Assembly: GCA_018716365.1 (NCBI GenBank)
Contig: DVKA01000155.1
Coordinates: forward strand, 1-7,428
Reading direction: 5' to 3'
From: Candidatus Caccocola faecipullorum
GTDB lineage: Bacteria; Synergistota; Synergistia; Synergistales; Synergistaceae
DNA: 7,428 nucleotides
In this document: positions 6,459 to 7,428 of the stretch, in pieces
Numbering within the stretch: the stretch's first letter is position 1
Layout of the letters: each line of letters opens with the position of its first letter
Notes under the pieces: generated by a model
The model's database searches: none
What the model saw: only the letters and a program-made list of their open reading frames with translations
Told to the model about the DNA's origin: nothing
Translations under genes and position numbers: made by a program

Positions 6459-7428
6459 CTACCTCTCCTCCGAAGCGGCTATCCGCTCCCTGCATTCTTC
6501 AAGCATTTCGCGCACGCGGTCGGGATTCACTGGATAGCCGACCTCGCGCACAGTGTCCATCATCATCTGGATGTTCTCGAAAGGCGTGTCCACCGGCAGG
6601 CTGCAGCCGGACATGACGACGTAGCCCTTTGGGTTGTCGTAGCCGTCCAAGATGCACTGGAGCGTCTTCTCGCGCACGTCGAGCGGCGTGCCGGAGTACA
6701 TCACGCGCCCCGGGTCCACGTTGCCGAGGATTTTCACCTTGTCGCCGACGAGGCGCTTGCAGTCCGCGATGCTTGCGACGTTGTCGATGCTGAGGCCGGA
6801 GACGCCGAGCGCCGCCACGTCTTCCCAGATTTTGCTGGTCTGCCCGCAGATGTGGATGATTACGCCCTTGCCGCGCCCCTTGATGAAATCGACGAGCTCT
6901 TTAAGGTAGGGCAGCGAGAACTCGCGGAAGTGCTTCGGGCTGACGACGGTGCAGGAGGACATAGGCTCGGAAATCGTCGGCGTCAGGCCGATGTCCATCG
7001 CCGCGGCCGCGTAGGCCTTGATCGTCTCCATCGAAATTTTGCAGAGGCGGTGCACAGGCTCCGGATTCTTGCGCAGCATGTTCAGCGTCTTGTCGACGCC
7101 CATGAGGAAGAAGGCGTTCGTGAAAGCGCCCGGGATTCCGCAGGAACAGCCGATTTCGCCCTCGACGGCGTCGCGCAGGTACTTCATCGCTTCAAGATGC
7201 ACTGGCAGGCGTCCGTCCTTGTAGGGGTCGGCGGGGCGCAGCTTGTCTATTTCGCTCACGTCGTTGATCGCGGGCGCTTCGAGGTCGGCGGTGTCGTCCT
7301 CAGGGAACTTCACCTTCGCGCCCATAGCCTCGGCCCACGGGAAAAGGTCCGTAAAAATCCTTATGCTGTCGTAGCCGAACCTCCGATAAGAGGCCACCTG
7401 CGCCGCGGCGAGAGTCTTCGCGTCATGG
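6459..7428 (-). CDS. MtaA/CmuA-family corrinoid methyltransferase (UroD fold), 5' end outside window
   Basis: The frame is open to the window edge: upstream of the GTG at 7397 the frame still reads HDAKTLAAAQ. Those residues align with the HGDAQMMADL segment at position 47 of the methyltransferase at 4753-5775, so the true start lies outside and roughly 45 residues are missing. The visible 322 residues include FREFSLPYLKELVDF, an intact zinc motif HICG (His192-x-Cys194 in visible numbering), the ILGNVDPG strand and the final ligand in SGCSLPVDTPFENI (Cys275). It should be a zinc methyltransferase acting on the corrinoid protein encoded six bases downstream. It differs clearly from the second paralogue (SEPMSSCTVVSPKHF versus AEPSGTGEILGAKRF, and a longer C-terminal tail), so the two may serve different steps: donor to cobalt and cobalt to acceptor. 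Which does which cannot be read from sequence. Confidence 0.9.
   Translation of the reverse strand, partial: HDAKTLAAAQVASYRRFGYDSIRIFTDLFPWAEAMGAKVKFPEDDTADLEAPAINDVSEIDKLRPADPYKDGRLPVHLEAMKYLRDAVEGEIGCSCGIPGAFTNAFFLMGVDKTLNMLRKNPEPVHRLCKISMETIKAYAAAAMDIGLTPTISEPMSSCTVVSPKHFREFSLPYLKELVDFIKGRGKGVIIHICGQTSKIWEDVAALGVSGLSIDNVASIADCKRLVGDKVKILGNVDPGRVMYSGTPLDVREKTLQCILDGYDNPKGYVVMSGCSLPVDTPFENIQMMMDTVREVGYPVNPDRVREMLEECRERIAASEER
6462..6470 (-). promoter_or_regulatory. ribosome binding site of the corrinoid protein gene
   Basis: On the - strand GAGGAGAGG, which is also the last three codons (Glu-Glu-Arg) of the upstream methyltransferase, lies nine bases before ATG 6452. It is a strong site, consistent with high demand for the corrinoid carrier. 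Confidence 0.65.

Noticed and set aside
7397..7397. GTG at 7397 as the true start of the first methyltransferase
   Set aside because: The frame stays open to the window edge and the residues before it align with the paralogue's position 47 onwards, so the gene starts outside the window.

Overview
The window is about 7.4 kb of high-GC bacterial DNA, packed with genes in two convergent blocks. No gap exceeds 300 bases. Several overlaps and short gaps suggest two polycistronic transcripts running towards each other and meeting at a hairpin near 2381-2416. Ile ATA and Arg AGG codons are frequent despite the high GC. Together with a corrinoid methyltransferase cluster, this suggests an anaerobe such as a Synergistota or clostridial gut or sediment bacterium. 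That placement is an inference from codon flavour and gene content; no marker gene is present.

Left block, + strand (1-2355): a possible tail of an upstream gene ends in an ATGA overlap with a PucR/CdaR-type transcriptional regulator. The regulator overlaps the next gene by 20 bases. That gene encodes a full-length protein with the M20 peptidase/deacylase fold, but essentially every zinc ligand and the catalytic glutamate appear to be replaced. It reads as a pseudoenzyme rather than a pseudogene, and it is the most surprising item in the window.

Right block, - strand (7428-2447, transcribed right to left): an MtaA/CmuA-type (uroporphyrinogen decarboxylase fold) methyltransferase cut by the window edge, a corrinoid protein, a second full-length MtaA-type methyltransferase, an ATP-dependent corrinoid reductive activator with a [2Fe-2S] domain, and a short third member of the UroD fold that lacks the usual zinc-binding histidine. 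Together they form a corrinoid methyl-transfer system. A methyl donor methylates Co(I) on the corrinoid protein, a second methyltransferase passes the methyl on (to tetrahydrofolate or another acceptor), and the activator rescues cobalt oxidised to Co(II). No MtaB- or MttB-type substrate methyltransferase is visible, so the methyl donor cannot be named. One of the UroD-fold proteins may be the substrate-specific enzyme.
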